A stretch of DNA of 31,678 nt. Source: CAZJLP01 sp964546955. GTDB taxonomy: Bacteria > Verrucomicrobiota > Verrucomicrobiia > Opitutales > Opitutaceae. Both the position numbers and the translations under genes were made by a program. The first letter of the stretch is position 1. Every line of letters starts with the position of its first letter. The stretch lies in contig CAZJLP010000056.1 in assembly GCA_964546955.1 (NCBI GenBank), forward strand, positions 1-31,678, in the 5' to 3' direction. Shown piece after piece: positions 30,887 to 31,678 of the stretch. The notes under the pieces were generated by a model, which made no database searches, was not told the DNA's origin, and worked only from the letters and a program-made list of their open reading frames with translations.

Positions 30887-31678
30887 GTGCCTCCCCATAA
30901 TATCCTTCGTCTGCATGAAGTCACGGTCCGCTACGGATCGCGGGTCGCGGTGGACATGGTCACGGCGACCATTCCCTGCGGAAGTTTGACTGCGGTGCTC
31001 GGACCGAATGGGGCCGGCAAAAGCACGTTGCTGCGATCGATCCTAGGCTGGCATCCGCTGGATCGAGGAGAGATCCGTATCGGCGATTCCCATACGCAGC
31101 ACCTGCTCCCGCGTTTTGCCTATCTCCCGCAGCGCCACGCGGTCGACTGGGACTTCCCCATCACCGTGCGGTCCGTCGTCGAGCAAGGCCGCTATCCCTC
31201 GCTCGGTCTGCTCGGCCGTTTCAAGGCGCGCGACCATGAGCTGGTCGACCGCGCTCTGGCCGAGCTGGATATCGCGTCGCTGGCCGATCGGCAGATCCGC
31301 ATGCTCTCGGGCGGGCAGCAACAGCGGGTATTTCTGGCCCGGGCCCTCGCGCAGGGCGCCGATATCTTCCTGCTCGACGAGCCGTTCGCGGGCCTCGATC
31401 TGCACGCGACCGACGAGTTGACGCACATCTTGCGGCAATGGGAAGCGCAGGGGCGCACCGTCGTCGCCGTGGTCCACGACGTCACATTAGCGCGACAGAA
31501 TTTCAGCAACGCCGTTTTGCTGAACACGCGGCTCGTCGCGAGCGGTCCGATTGAAGCGGTGCTCACGCCCGCGTCGATCGACGAAGCCTTCCGAGCGGGG
31601 TCGGGCGCGCACGACCCCCTCAAGCTGCTGCGCCCAGCGAACATCCCCAAAAGAACCCCCCATTCCGTTTTTCCAAAA
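30887..31678 (+). CDS. znuC: Metal ABC transporter ATP-binding protein (partial)
   Basis: Open from a GTG at 30887 to the window end (264 codons, no stop), so the C-terminus is off the window. It starts MPPHNILRLHEVTVRYGSR. Walker A GPNGAGKST is at residues 39-47; the Q-loop with YLPQRHAVDWDFPITV at 79-94; signature LSGGQQQR at 140-147; Walker B IFLLDEPFAGLD at 160-171; and the H-loop histidine in VVHD. PQR-VDWDFP-TV is characteristic of the Mn/Zn/Fe ATPases (MntB, SitB, ZnuC type). No ribosome-binding site is clear. With the upstream binding protein it forms a metal uptake system; a permease should follow outside the window. Confidence 0.92.
   Translation, partial: MPPHNILRLHEVTVRYGSRVAVDMVTATIPCGSLTAVLGPNGAGKSTLLRSILGWHPLDRGEIRIGDSHTQHLLPRFAYLPQRHAVDWDFPITVRSVVEQGRYPSLGLLGRFKARDHELVDRALAELDIASLADRQIRMLSGGQQQRVFLARALAQGADIFLLDEPFAGLDLHATDELTHILRQWEAQGRTVVAVVHDVTLARQNFSNAVLLNTRLVASGPIEAVLTPASIDEAFRAGSGAHDPLKLLRPANIPKRTPHSVFPK

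Noticed and set aside
1..31678. CRISPR array, prophage, integrase or transposase
   Set aside because: No regularly spaced repeats, att-like sites beside an integrase, or transposase motifs were seen. The palindromic elements carry no gene.

Overview
High-GC bacterial chromosome, about 31.7 kb. The gene set and style suggest a Verrucomicrobiota member, perhaps Opitutae-like: a Bacteroidota/Verrucomicrobiota-type ThiE plus a TenI-like paralogue, an arginine/glycine-rich protein I recognise only loosely from this phylum, and short REP/MITE-like palindromes near genes. This assignment is inference; there is no rRNA or marker in the window to settle it. No prophage, transposase, CRISPR array or plasmid function is visible.

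Layout. (1) 1-174: start of a leftward membrane-protein gene cut by the window edge. (2) 290-6474: a tightly coupled rightward operon of five genes: two paralogous B12-binding-type radical SAM enzymes, a GNAT-type protein, a second GNAT-like protein and a GH3-family acyl-adenylate/amide synthetase. Three of the four junctions are ATGA overlaps. This looks like a dedicated, probably undescribed small-molecule or lipid pathway and is the most interesting part of the window. (3) 6578-9473: a leftward membrane-anchored protein, then a DUF2167 protein and a membrane zinc-ribbon protein. (4) 9681-11982: CPBP protease, thiL, tsaE, closed by a hairpin that contains the tsaE stop codon. (5) 12134-14008: a leftward protein with an R/G/D-rich low-complexity region. 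(6) tRNA-Leu(GAG) at 14411-14495 and a serine O-acetyltransferase gene at 14625-15545. (7) 15762-23435: leftward thiamine operon in the order TPP riboswitch-thiC-thiS-tenI-like-thiE-thiG-[repeat]-thiH-thiF/rhodanese-thiD. (8) 23589-26732: leftward ATP-grasp-like protein, RlmI-family methyltransferase and a 55-residue membrane protein. (9) 26932-31678: rightward prfC, a D,D-carboxypeptidase gene, and a Zn/Mn ABC uptake system (binding protein, then an ATPase cut by the window end).

How the genes work together. The thi operon supplies both halves of thiamine phosphate: ThiC and ThiD make the pyrimidine; ThiS, ThiF, ThiG and ThiH make the thiazole; ThiE joins them. The detached thiL then makes thiamine pyrophosphate, which feeds back through the riboswitch ahead of thiC. 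The operon's C-terminal rhodanese on ThiF probably supplies sulfur transfer to ThiS. Palindromic repeats recur next to tsaE, after the serine acetyltransferase, inside the thi operon between thiG and thiH, and near 25.2 kb.
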